Part shown: positions 16,571 to 26,029 of the stretch, one piece after another
How positions within the stretch are numbered: position 1 is the first letter of the stretch
Layout of the letters: each line of letters begins with the position of its first letter
Assembly (NCBI RefSeq): GCF_001693815.1
Contig: NZ_MBQD01000002.1
Location: 1-64,000 of the forward strand
Length of the DNA stretch: 64,000 nt
Direction of reading: 5' to 3'
From: Tessaracoccus lapidicaptus
GTDB lineage: Bacteria > Actinomycetota > Actinomycetes > Propionibacteriales > Propionibacteriaceae
Notes under the pieces: model-generated
Seen by the model: the letters and a program-made list of their open reading frames with translations, nothing else
Databases searched by the model: none
What the model was told of the DNA's origin: nothing
Made by a program: the position numbers and the translations under genes

Positions 16571-19500
16571 TCAGAGGCTCCACCTCCTGCCGCGGCTCCG
16601 GCGGACGCTGCGGACGTAGGCGGCGAACGCGGATCCGATGAGCAGCAGCCCGACCAGGAGGTGGGGCAGGCTGCCGTCGCCGCCGACCAGAGGCAGGTCG
16701 GCCGCCGGCACGTCGGTCACCGAGATCCGGAACCCGTCCGCCGTGATGAGCGGGCTGGCCGAGGCCGGATCCAGGGTGATCTGTGCGGTGGTGAGGTGGA
16801 ACTTGATGGGCTGCGCGAGCAGCTGGAACCCGGCCGGCGCCTTCGACTCCACCAGCCAGTAATCGCGATTGACGATGAGGTTGGTGGTGGTGAAGGTGCT
16901 GGTGCTGCCGGCCACGGGTGTGAGGACGTCGCCGGTGCCGGGGTCGGGGCCGGTGGGGTCGGCGGCGTAGATCGTGAACTCGGTGCCGGCGATGGTCATC
17001 TCGCAGGTGGGCAGGCCGACGTCGCAGTTGGTGCCCATCTTGTAGACGGTGACCACCTTGCCCAGCGGGGTGACGGTGGCCTGCGCGGTGTCCTCGCGGG
17101 GGCCCAGGCCGTCGTTGGGCTGGATGGGCTGGCCGTTCTCGTCGAGCGCCCGCTCCACCACCAGGCCGGTGACGGTGACGGTGTTGACGGTGGGGCCCTC
17201 CTCGCCGAGCTCGTCGAGCGTGCAGGTGTAGCGGTGCGTCTCGCCGGGGTTGAGGTAGCCGTCGGCGTCGGCGTCGCCGCTGGCATAGGCGAGCGTGCCC
17301 GCGGTGCAGACCGGGTCCTGGACGGTGAGTAGGACGGCGTTGATGCTGTCGCGGAAGTCACCGAAGGGCGCGGTGATGGAGTGCGAGATGTCGATGGCGT
17401 AGCTGACGGGCTGTCCCGGCTCACCCAGGATGTCGTCGCCCGGCTCCGCGATGGCGGTGTCGGCAGTCTTGACGACCGTGAAGGTGGGGTTGAGGACGAA
17501 GACCTGCGCGACGGCCGGGCCCGGGGTGTATTTGTTGCCCAGGTAGTCCGTGGACTGGCCGAGGGTGAACGTGTTGAGGAGGGCGTAGGAAGTGGTGCCA
17601 TCCTCCAGGGCGTTCATCGGCGTGGTGCAGGTGAAGTACAGCTCCTCACCGGGGTCGAGCCGACCGTCACCATCGGCGTCGGCGGGGGCCGCGAACGGCA
17701 CGGGCACCATGGGCGCGCACTTGTCGTCGACGGGGGTGCCGAGGCTCGACGGCGCGAACCAGGTCTGGCCGGTGTTGCGGACCGTGTAGTGGTAGGTGAC
17801 GTCGGATCCGAGGCCCACGTAGTCGCTGTCCACCTGCTTGAGCAGGATGAGCTCCGGGGTGAGGACGCGGACGTTGGTGGAGTCGCTGTCGCTGACCGTG
17901 CCCGCAAGGGTGGTGTCGCCCACCGTGATGGAGTAGGCGCCCACGGCCTGGACGGCGGTGGTGACCGTGCCGGAGTAGCCGCCGTCGAGCAGGCCGGCGT
18001 CGTAGGTGTAGAGCCACACCTCACCCGGGTCGAGCAGCCCGTCCTTGTCCAGGTCGCCGTTGTTGAAGCCGTCGTTGTCGGCGTCCACGGGAACCGGCGG
18101 GGTGGTGGTGCCGTCGTCGGTCAGGGTGACCGCGAGCGGGACGTCGCCGGGGTTGGTGACCGTGTAGAGGTACATGATGTCGTTCGTCTTGCCGACCGTC
18201 AGCGGGGTCTCCGCCGGGGCGTCCACGGCCTGGGCCGCGGTCGTGGTGCTGGAGTCGTAGACCTTCTTGTCCACCACGATGGCCGGGTTGATGACGTCCA
18301 CGTTCACGGCGACGGGCGCGTTGTCCTCCACGGGGGTGCCGAAGATCAGGGCGTTGCCGGTCGCCGTCACGGTGGCTCCGGTGACGTCGTCGGTGAGCGG
18401 CGCGGTCGTGCAGGTGTAGGTCCACGTCTCGGCGATGTCGAGGATGCCGTCGTTGTTGGTGTCTCCGCCGGTGTAGGTGAGCGACGTGCAGTTCGACGCC
18501 TTCACGGCGGGGTTGGTGATGGCCACGTCGCCGGTGTTGTCGAGGGTGTAGGTGTAGCTGACCGTGCCGCCGGACAGGATGGTGCTGTTGGTCGGGTCAG
18601 CCGTGATCTCGATCGACGGGTGGAGCACCTTGACGTTGGCGGTGGCATCGTCGGTGACGGTGCCGCCCGCGGTGTCGGTGAAGGTGGCGGTCACCGTGTT
18701 CGGGACGTCGTCCGGGGCGTCGGGATAGGGATCGGGATTCGTCTCACCGTACGGCGAGGAGACCGTGTTGGTGCAGGAGTACCGCCAGATCTCGCCGACC
18801 TGCAGGACGTCGTCGGAGTTCAGGTCACCGGTGCGAGCCGAGAGAGTGCCGGCGTCGCAGAGCGGGTCGCTGATGCTGACGAAGGTCAGATCCGAGTTGC
18901 CGGTGTTGCGCACCTCGAACTGGTATTTCACCACGTTGTTCGCTGCGTTCGCCCACGTCTCGATCGCGGTCTTGGTGATCTCGACGGACGGGTCGAGGTA
19001 CGGGGTGGACACCGCGGCGCTGACCGGGGCGGTCTGCTGGGTGCTGGTCACGGACGCCAGGTTGGAGAACTGGTACCCGTCCGCGGGCGCGCCCGTCACG
19101 GTCACCGGGATGGTGAAGGTCAGGACGTCGGTCGGGTTCAGGTTGTAAGGGCCACCGACCGAGGTCAGGGTCGGAGGATCGCCGGCGGTCACGCCGGTGG
19201 CGGGGGTGGTTCCGGTGATGGTGACGTTGTCGATCCAGAAGTCCTTGTTGCCGTTTACCACGATCTTGACGATCTGGCCGTCGATGAGCTGAGTCGAATC
19301 GACGGGGAGGAGCGTGTTACCCCACGCCGTCGTCGAAACCGGGCATCCCTCGTCGGTTCCGTTGGGGAAGGTCTTCACGATCTGGGTGCCGACGTACACG
19401 GTCAGGGTGTCGCCACCGTCGAAATTCTCGCGCCTGCAGTCGAACGAGATGGTCGCGGTGCTCGCCGCAGCCAGGTTCACCGTCCGCTGCACGCCCCTGC

Positions 19501-22500
19501 CGTCACCGGGGTTGAACCACAGGGACGGCGCCGGGTTTCCATTGGCCGTGGTGGTGTCGATCCTGATGTTGTTGTCGGCAGGATTCGTGGTCTCGCCGAT
19601 CTCGGTCCACTCTGAGGCCCAGCCCGAGCCGGTCGAGTAGGACCGAGTGGTGGCCCCGCTCGTGCCGAAGCCGTCGGTCGCGGTGAGGGTGAACTCCGGC
19701 TTGTCGACAGTGACGGACCCGTCGAGGCTCAGGCCGGCAGGCAGAGCGTCGGTGATGGTCACGCCTGTCTGGTTGGTGGTGCCCGTGTTGGTGACCTTCA
19801 CCTCGTAGTACATGGTGTCGCCCTCGCGCAGCGGGCCGGCCTTGGAGGCGGTCTTCGAGATGGAGAGGCCCGGGGTGCCGGGCATGACCGGCTCGGTGTC
19901 CGTCGCGGTCTTGGTTGTGCCGAACGGATCGGTACCGGTGGCGGTCACGGTATTGACGACCGTGCCCTTGATGATCTCCACGTTGTCGAGGTAGAGCTGG
20001 TCGTCCTTGAAGTCCGCTGCGGCCCGGAAGCGGATCGCGGTGTTCGCGGACGCGTAGCTGCTGATATTGACCGAGACCTGCGTCCAGGCCGTATCCACGG
20101 TGTTCGATCCGGTTCCGGTGATCGTCGCCAGCACCGGCGTCGACCAGGTGGTGCCTCCGTCTTTGGACGCCTCAACGTACAGATTCGCGGGGGTGTCGTT
20201 GAAGCCTGCCGACCGGAAGTAGCGGAAGTTGAGGGACGCGCTGGCCGCGCCGCTGAGGTCAACGCGGCGAGTGAGGGAGGTCTGGTTGCCGGCGTGCTGG
20301 ACGACATTGCCGTTCGCGGTCCCGCCGGGAAGTGCAGAGCCGCTGACGACAGTGATGTTCGTCCCGGCGGTCCAGCCGGCCAACCACCCGGTGCCGCCGG
20401 TCCACGAGATGGCATCGAACGAGTCCGAGGCCACCGTCGTCAGCGTGGGCGAGGTGGGGGTCGTCGCCGAGCAGAGCACGTCGTAGCTCTCACCCGCCGC
20501 GAGGGTGGGGATGGTGGCCACGGAACAGGTTCCCGGCCAGCCGTCGGTGGTGCTGACGTCGGTGAGCGGCACGTTACCGGTGTTGGTCACGGTGATCCTG
20601 AAGGTGGCGTCCTTGCCCGGGGCGGGCAACTGTCCGGCGGGCTCCAGGGCCTTGGTGACGCTGATCGCGGGGTTGGACACGGTCACGGTGGCCCACGCCA
20701 CTCCCGAGACAGTGAGTCCGGCTGCGTCCTTCGCGGTCACCTTGACCACGTTCTGCTTGGTGAAGGTATCGCCGTCGATGGCCTTGCCGGGGCTCCCGTC
20801 GAACGCGACGGCGACGTCGCCGGTGGTGGACGTGACGGTCTTGGTGCAGCTATAGCGCCAGATCTCGCGGTCGACGCCGAGGTAGGGCTCGTTGAGCAGC
20901 CCGTCGCCGTTCAGGTCGCCGGTGGGCCCGGTGACGGTGCAGGTGGGGTTGTCGGTGACCACCACGTTTGACAGCGGATTGTCGCCGGTGTTGCGCACGG
21001 TGTACTCGTAGGTCACGGAACCGCCGCCGTTGGGCACGATCAACGGGGTTGCGGTCTTGGTGATCTGGATGCCCGAATTGACCACGCGGGTGGAGGCATG
21101 GGCGCTGTTGTTCGTCAGGTCGGGATCCGGGGTGGTGGCGGTGACCTCCACGTTGTTGACCACGGTGGTGCCGGCTGCGGCCGCGGCGGCTGTCGCGGTG
21201 ACCTGGATGGTGCGCACCTGCCCGACGGCGACCGATCCCAGCTCCCACGTGAGCACCTGGCCCGACACGGTGGTCGGCGTGGGGGTCGCGGACGCATAGG
21301 TCAGCCCCGCCGGCAGCGTGTCGGTAACCACTACGCCGGTGGCGGGGGCCGGGCCGGTGTTGGTGACCGAGAGCGTGTAGGTGACCTGGCCGCCGATCGC
21401 GGTGGCAGTCTTGTCGGCCGTCTTGGTGATAGAGACGTCCGCGATCGGCATCACCGTGGTGGTGTCGGCGTCGAAGACCGTGCGCAGGCAGGCGTCGACG
21501 ACAACCAGCCGCACCTGGCACGGGGTGGCCGACGACACCGACGGGGCCGTCCACGTGGTGCTGATGGTGCCGCCCGGGCTGGAGCCTGTCTTGGTGGCGA
21601 AAGTGCCGCCGCAGGTGTCCTGCCAGGTGTACTGGTAGTTCGGCGAACCCGAGCCGAGCTCGATGGTGGCCGAGACCGGAACCGTAGCGCCGGAGGGCGT
21701 GGAATCGTTGACCTGGGAGGTGTCCATGACGACGTGGGGTGCGTTGTCGGCACCGCTCAGGAGGACGAAGTTGAAGAACGCCCGCTGGGCGGGAGTGTCG
21801 CCGACGGTGCCCTTGTTGATGCTGTGGCTGGCCTCGTACATGACCATGCCGCGGTTGGGGTCGTCGAACGCCCGCCCGTAGATGGCCGCCACCGCGACGC
21901 CTGGGGAGTTAAGCGGCACGTCTGCCTGCGTCGGATCCCAGGCGATGTAGCGGACGCCGTCACGCCAGCGACTAACCCCGGTGAGCGCAGGGTATTTCGA
22001 CTCGGGGTTTGGCATGTAGATCGACTCGGAGCCGTTCTGCTGTGCCAGTTCGGTGGCGCCGATGAACTGGACAACGGGGTCGCTCCGGTCCGCGATGGTG
22101 GTGCCCGGAGTGGTGTAGCTGAGGCCCGACGTGCCGGTGAGTGACCCGTAGTAGTACGGCGGACTGGCGTCGTTGTGGGCGCCATAATCGAGCGTCCCCT
22201 CAGTGGAGAGGAAGTTCAGGGCCGGCCTGTTCGGCACGGTGGGGTCCGCGATGTTCTCCAGAACACTCACGGCGTGGCACCCCGCCCAGATGTAGCCCTT
22301 CTCGTCACGGTTCCAGCTCAGCAGCCGCTGGTGGGTGGCCCAGGTGGGGTCGGCGTGGGGCATGACGTACAGGTCATCGCAGGGGCCGAGCTGGCTGGGG
22401 AGCTTGTAGTTGTACGACAGTTGGGTGTTCGCGGGGATCTTGGCGTTGGTGTAGAAGCCGGCTGCGATGGACCCGTTCTGCGCGTCAAGCGTGGCACGTG

Positions 22501-23080
22501 GCCAGTAGGTGAGTTTCTCGAAGTACGGGGCCGTGAATGCGGCGGTGGACTTGTCCACCCGCACGGCCGTGAGCGCCGCGGCGGAGATGAGTGAGGTCAG
22601 CACCGAGTCGGTCATGAACTCGGCCGGGATGACGAACGCTCCGGAATAGTACGACTTGGTGACGGGTGCCGCCGTGGTGTTGTAGGGGCTGCGAACGGTG
22701 GTGGTGATGTCGGGCGGAAGGTTGGTGCGGCTCGGGGCGGTCTGGACCTGACCGGTCTTTCCGTCTGCGATGATCCAGTACACCGGGACCCGTGCCGACG
22801 TGAGCAGCTGGTAAAGGAGCCCGTAGGGCTGGAGGCCCTCCGGCTTGGGCTGAACGCCCGTGGTAGATGTGCCCATCCAGGAGCTGTCGATGATGTAGGA
22901 GCCGGCCGCGAACGTCTTGGTGGGGCGCGGATCCGCCGCCACCGCCGTCTCGTCGCTCAACGTCGCCAGCGACAAGGGCAGCATCATCAGCAGGGCGAGG
23001 AGCCATGCCACCTGTCGCCTTGGGGCGGAGCGCTGGCTGCTGACGTGGGGGACTGGCCCCACCGAGGCAGCGTGCTGCAC
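16571..23080 (-). CDS. Giant LPLVG-anchored adhesin, probable pilus tip protein
   Basis: About 2170 residues. GTG 23080 is preferred for its GAGGA site; an upstream TTG (23176) is less likely. After a signal peptide (LLALLMMLPLSLATL) comes an about 450-residue N-terminal domain of unknown fold, then a long array of Ig-like DUF11/DUF7507-type repeats (phrases such as VTYTLSVTNTGPAP and VVVTDTLPAGL). Six repeats contain a D-x-N/D-x-D-G-x-L loop before E-x-W-x-Y-x-C, like Ca2+ loops. Two jelly-roll-like inserts (about 19965-20440 and 19210-19690) may bind ligand. The end has a CnaB domain with E-box YWLVESKAPAGF and LPLVG, membrane helix and Arg-rich tail. Position upstream of the pilin fits a tip adhesin. 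Confidence 0.85.
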   Translation of the reverse strand: MQHAASVGPVPHVSSQRSAPRRQVAWLLALLMMLPLSLATLSDETAVAADPRPTKTFAAGSYIIDSSWMGTSTTGVQPKPEGLQPYGLLYQLLTSARVPVYWIIADGKTGQVQTAPSRTNLPPDITTTVRSPYNTTAAPVTKSYYSGAFVIPAEFMTDSVLTSLISAAALTAVRVDKSTAAFTAPYFEKLTYWPRATLDAQNGSIAAGFYTNAKIPANTQLSYNYKLPSQLGPCDDLYVMPHADPTWATHQRLLSWNRDEKGYIWAGCHAVSVLENIADPTVPNRPALNFLSTEGTLDYGAHNDASPPYYYGSLTGTSGLSYTTPGTTIADRSDPVVQFIGATELAQQNGSESIYMPNPESKYPALTGVSRWRDGVRYIAWDPTQADVPLNSPGVAVAAIYGRAFDDPNRGMVMYEASHSINKGTVGDTPAQRAFFNFVLLSGADNAPHVVMDTSQVNDSTPSGATVPVSATIELGSGSPNYQYTWQDTCGGTFATKTGSSPGGTISTTWTAPSVSSATPCQVRLVVVDACLRTVFDADTTTVMPIADVSITKTADKTATAIGGQVTYTLSVTNTGPAPATGVVVTDTLPAGLTYASATPTPTTVSGQVLTWELGSVAVGQVRTIQVTATAAAAAAGTTVVNNVEVTATTPDPDLTNNSAHASTRVVNSGIQITKTATPLIVPNGGGSVTYEYTVRNTGDNPLSNVVVTDNPTCTVTGPTGDLNGDGLLNEPYLGVDREIWRYSCTKTVTSTTGDVAVAFDGSPGKAIDGDTFTKQNVVKVTAKDAAGLTVSGVAWATVTVSNPAISVTKALEPAGQLPAPGKDATFRITVTNTGNVPLTDVSTTDGWPGTCSVATIPTLAAGESYDVLCSATTPTSPTLTTVASDSFDAISWTGGTGWLAGWTAGTNITVVSGSALPGGTANGNVVQHAGNQTSLTRRVDLSGAASASLNFRYFRSAGFNDTPANLYVEASKDGGTTWSTPVLATITGTGSNTVDTAWTQVSVNISSYASANTAIRFRAAADFKDDQLYLDNVEIIKGTVVNTVTATGTDPFGTTKTATDTEPVMPGTPGLSISKTASKAGPLREGDTMYYEVKVTNTGTTNQTGVTITDALPAGLSLDGSVTVDKPEFTLTATDGFGTSGATTRSYSTGSGWASEWTEIGETTNPADNNIRIDTTTANGNPAPSLWFNPGDGRGVQRTVNLAAASTATISFDCRRENFDGGDTLTVYVGTQIVKTFPNGTDEGCPVSTTAWGNTLLPVDSTQLIDGQIVKIVVNGNKDFWIDNVTITGTTPATGVTAGDPPTLTSVGGPYNLNPTDVLTFTIPVTVTGAPADGYQFSNLASVTSTQQTAPVSAAVSTPYLDPSVEITKTAIETWANAANNVVKYQFEVRNTGNSDLTFVSISDPLCDAGTLSARTGDLNSDDVLQVGEIWRYSCTNTVSSPYGETNPDPYPDAPDDVPNTVTATFTDTAGGTVTDDATANVKVLHPSIEITADPTNSTILSGGTVSYTYTLDNTGDVAITNPAVKASNCTSLTYTGGDTNNDGILDIAETWTYTCTTAPLTDDVTGATVTATGNALIFGTPVEDNAPVAVNVDVINPAIVVDKKVYDSSTTTAAQAVDAPAETPLTVGKTNDIMYLYTVTNPGDVPLAVTLTDDGTTTPPVPVDADNDGFNNGDLDKDGLLDPGEVWLYTYDAGLLDGGYSGTVTTAVQAVGAYSITVGDTTLAGTVSDSDSTNVRVLTPELILLKQVDSDYVGLGSDVTYHYTVRNTGQTWFAPSSLGTPVDDKCAPMVPVPFAAPADADGDGRLDPGEELYFTCTTPMNALEDGTTSYALLNTFTLGQSTDYLGNKYTPGPAVAQVFVLNPTFTVVKTADTAIAEPGDDILGEPGQPVSYAIDISHSITAPFGDFRDSINAVLLTVQDPVCTAGTLAYASGDADADGYLNPGETHRYTCTLDELGEEGPTVNTVTVTGLVVERALDENGQPIQPNDGLGPREDTAQATVTPLGKVVTVYKMGTNCDVGLPTCEMTIAGTEFTIYAADPTGPDPGTGDVLTPVAGSTSTFTTTNLIVNRDYWLVESKAPAGFQLLAQPIKFHLTTAQITLDPASASPLITADGFRISVTDVPAADLPLVGGDGSLPHLLVGLLLIGSAFAAYVRSVRRSRGRRWSL

Positions 23081-23256
23081 CTGCAACGTCCTCACCCCCG
23101 GTAAATTCTGTGACGCACCGACTAAAGCAGTTGACCGTCGATAGATAACTTTCGGGCGAAGGAAATTGACGGACAAGCTACGGAATCTTGATGCGTTCTT
23201 GATGGACTGCCCTCGCGAGTCGCCCGTCGATGCGAGGAATCTGACATGCTGATGGG

Positions 23257-25167
23257 GTGAGTGGAGCAGCGCCGGGCCCCGCGCCCCTGGCGACGATGTG
23301 TGATCTCCCGGCTGCGGTTCCGTGGAGAGCGATTTTCGAGCATTCCATGGACCCCATGGAGTTGTTGCGCCCGCAAAGAGACACGACGGGCCTCATTCGC
23401 GACCTGGAAATTCGAGCGGTCAATCCCGCCTTCGAGGCGGCTACGGGTCGGCGCGCGGCTGACCTTGTGGGCCAGGGTCTGGCGAGCTCGTTCCCCGAGA
23501 TGGACCCAGGGATCTTCGAGTCTTTCTGTGCTGTGGCGGACGGATCTACTCCACTGAGCCTCAACTCGGTGCCCTTGCGGTCAGCCATTCATGCTGGCAC
23601 GGTTCACTTCTTCGATGTTCGCGCGGTCCGTCTCGACATCGACCTCCTGCTCGTCACCTACCGAGACGTCACCGACCAGGTGCAAGCGGTAGAGCGCCTC
23701 AAGCACAGCGAGAACCTCTACCGCCTGGTCTCGGACACGTCCAATGATCTGGTCCTCATCGTCGCTCAAGACACCATCGTCTGGTCATCCCCCGCGAGCG
23801 AACGGCTCCTCGGGCTCCTGCCAGAGACGCTCATTGGCCAGGACTGGACAGCTTGGATCGACCCGGAGCATCGGGAGGAAATGGGTGCGTTCCGCACACA
23901 ACTCGTCACGACAAGCCACGGGACCACGCGCACCAAGGTTATGGGTGCCGACGGCACGAGGCACTGGGTGTCGATGACGGCCGGGCCGTACACCGACGAT
24001 CGCGGACATCCGATCGGCTTCCTGATCACACTTCGACTGATCGATGCAGAGGTGGCAGCAGAGGACCGAACGCGGGCGCTGCTGCGGCAGCGAGAGCTCA
24101 TACTCACCAACGCCCCAGTGGGGGTGTTTCGCCTCCGTCTTTACCCCGACGCGGTCAAGACGGACTACATCACTGAGCGAGGCGAGCGTCTCCTGATCGG
24201 CCGCCGAGGGACATGTCTGCCCTTGCGATGCCTGACCGATGGCACCGTGTCCGCCGCCGACGTCGATGAGCTGTGGGCCCGTGCCGCTGAGGCGGCGAGC
24301 ACCGGGGGTCCGGTGGTCTGCGACGTAGAGGGCGATGACGCGCTGGGGTGGATCCGTATCACGGCCTACGTATCGCGCGACACCGACGGGAATCTGATCA
24401 TAGACGGCGTCATCGAGGACATCACGCGATTGAGACAACACGAAGTGGCTCTGCAAACAGAGACCCTGGCTGCAATGGACAGGGCAGAGAGACTCCAGCG
24501 GCAGGTGAACCTGGAGAAGTCTGTCATCGCCTCGCTCGGGCATGACCTGCGCACACCTCTCTCCACAATCATGTCTTCCGCGTCCGCCCTGAACTCCTCA
24601 GACACCCGGCTCACAGACTTGGAGCGATGCGAGCTTTCGCGCGGTATCGCCGCGAGCGCCGAGCGCCTCAGCCAGCTCATCGAATCTCTCATAGACCTGC
24701 GCCGAATCGAGACGGGAGGCTTCACCGCCCGGCTGGAATCCACGACTTTGCTCGCCGTCCTTGAGGCCCCGTTGGGTCGGGTGCTCGTCCCGATAGAGCT
24801 CGACATCCCCACCGATCTGCCCGATCTCCTGGCCGATCGAGCGCTCTTAGAGCGGTCAGTGGAAAATCTGATCGACAACGCTGTTCGTCATTCACCACAG
24901 GGCGTACCGGTTCTAGTTCGCGGGCGTCGGAACGGAGACGCGATCGACCTCGAGATCATTGATAGCGGCGAGGGAGTACCGGCCGAGCTCTATGAGGACA
25001 TGTTCTCGCCCTTCCGTCGCCTCAATGGAACAACCAGAGGCGGGCTGGGCCTCGGCCTTCCCATCGCGAAGGGTTTCGCAGAAGCCATGGGCATGACGCT
25101 GACCCCCTCAGCCACCCCGGGCGGGGGACTGACCATGACCCTTCGGATACGGACAACCCATGGCTGA
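23257..25167 (+). CDS. PAS-rich cytoplasmic sensor histidine kinase
   Basis: A 636-residue protein with no membrane helix. Three PAS-like segments fill residues 20-400 (the first with AFEAATGRRAADLVGQ, the second starting YRLVSDTSNDLV), then HisKA with SLGHDLRTPLS (His429), N-box NLIDNAVRHS, G1 DSGEGV, F-box FSPFRRL and G2 GLGLGLPIAKG. The kinase core resembles KdpD. It is divergent from the adhesin gene and overlaps its response regulator by eight bases. The GTG start has no ribosome-binding site; a -10-like ACATGCT seven bases before it suggests leaderless translation. Likely input is a small cytoplasmic ligand or redox state; likely output is control of the adjacent pilus operon. Confidence 0.9.
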   Translation: MSGAAPGPAPLATMCDLPAAVPWRAIFEHSMDPMELLRPQRDTTGLIRDLEIRAVNPAFEAATGRRAADLVGQGLASSFPEMDPGIFESFCAVADGSTPLSLNSVPLRSAIHAGTVHFFDVRAVRLDIDLLLVTYRDVTDQVQAVERLKHSENLYRLVSDTSNDLVLIVAQDTIVWSSPASERLLGLLPETLIGQDWTAWIDPEHREEMGAFRTQLVTTSHGTTRTKVMGADGTRHWVSMTAGPYTDDRGHPIGFLITLRLIDAEVAAEDRTRALLRQRELILTNAPVGVFRLRLYPDAVKTDYITERGERLLIGRRGTCLPLRCLTDGTVSAADVDELWARAAEAASTGGPVVCDVEGDDALGWIRITAYVSRDTDGNLIIDGVIEDITRLRQHEVALQTETLAAMDRAERLQRQVNLEKSVIASLGHDLRTPLSTIMSSASALNSSDTRLTDLERCELSRGIAASAERLSQLIESLIDLRRIETGGFTARLESTTLLAVLEAPLGRVLVPIELDIPTDLPDLLADRALLERSVENLIDNAVRHSPQGVPVLVRGRRNGDAIDLEIIDSGEGVPAELYEDMFSPFRRLNGTTRGGLGLGLPIAKGFAEAMGMTLTPSATPGGGLTMTLRIRTTHG

Positions 25168-25834
25168 CATCCTTCTGGTTGAGGATGACGACAAACTGAG
25201 GCGCTCCCTCACCATCAGCCTCAAGTCCCGAGGCTTCCGCGTGACAGAAGCAACAAGTGCTCGCGCGGCCATCACCGCTGCTCGCTCTGCCGAGCCCGAC
25301 CTCATCGTCCTCGGCCTGGGCCTCCCAGATATGGATGGATTAGAGCTGATTGGGATACTGCGATCGCTGACGAACGAACCACTCCTTGTGCTCTCCGCAC
25401 GCACCCTCCAGTCGGACAAAGTATGCGCACTCGAGGCCGGAGCCGATGACTTCGTCACCAAGCCCTTCGGCCTGGAGGAACTCGTGGCACGCGTGCGAGC
25501 CGCATTGCGTCGAGCAGCGCGTCCAGCAACCACTCCGTGGGTCGAGACTCCGACCTTCACCCTGGACTTCTCCGCCATGAGTGCAACCGTCGACGGCGCA
25601 CCTGTACGGCTCACGCCCACCGAATGGAAACTCGTCCGACTCTTGACTGAACGAGTCGGTGAAGCCATCACGTCCGAAGACATCCTCAGCGAGGTGTGGG
25701 GACCGACTTACGTTAAGCAGACGCACTACCTGCGCGTCTACATGGCGCAGCTGAGGAAAAAGCTTGAGCACGGGCCTCAATCCCCACGTCACTTCCTCAC
25801 GGTGCCCGGCGTCGGCTATCGCTTCCAGGCATAG
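25160..25834 (+). CDS. OmpR/KdpE-type response regulator lacking the phospho-acceptor Asp
   Basis: A 224-residue regulator: receiver (residues 1-115) with the acidic pocket VEDDD, switch Ser in VLSART and Lys in VTKPFG, then a winged-helix effector (LTPTEWKLVRLL, ending HFLTVPGVGYRF). The residue that should be the phosphorylated Asp is Gly52: the sequence is LIVLGLGLPDMDG where the family has ILDLGLPD, and the codon GGC (25313-25315) differs from GAC by one base. Everything else is well conserved, so the protein is probably made and binds DNA, but cannot be phosphorylated in the usual way. It may be constitutive, atypically controlled, or a recent loss-of-function change. It is coupled to the kinase gene by an 8-base overlap. 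Confidence 0.92.
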   Translation: MADILLVEDDDKLRRSLTISLKSRGFRVTEATSARAAITAARSAEPDLIVLGLGLPDMDGLELIGILRSLTNEPLLVLSARTLQSDKVCALEAGADDFVTKPFGLEELVARVRAALRRAARPATTPWVETPTFTLDFSAMSATVDGAPVRLTPTEWKLVRLLTERVGEAITSEDILSEVWGPTYVKQTHYLRVYMAQLRKKLEHGPQSPRHFLTVPGVGYRFQA

Positions 25835-26029
25835 TCGTATTGGCCCTGCCGGCGAAGTAGCTCGACAACCTGCCTAGTTCGGCGTGCGCGCCGCGCCGCT
25901 AGATCAGGCGCCGCGGCCGACTCACTGTCGTTCTTGTTCGTACCCCCCCGGATCCGAAGTCGCACACACCCACTGCACCATCGGAGGGTCTGTGCGCGTT
26001 AGGCGGCCGAGTCCGGGGTTCTAGTGGGC
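25835..26029. other. Intergenic region upstream of the relaxase; possible oriT
   Basis: A 195-base gap without a gene. It contains GC-rich short repeats (GCGGCCGACTC and GCGGCCGAGTC near 25916 and 26002) and a C-run. Origins of transfer of MobF elements usually lie next to the relaxase gene, so this is the most likely place, but I cannot identify a nick motif. The relaxase promoter must also lie here. Confidence 0.3.

Noticed and set aside
17381-19615. 744-codon plus-strand frame opposite the giant adhesin
   Set aside because: Its composition is that of an antisense shadow; the minus strand has repeated Ig-like domains and an LPLVG anchor.
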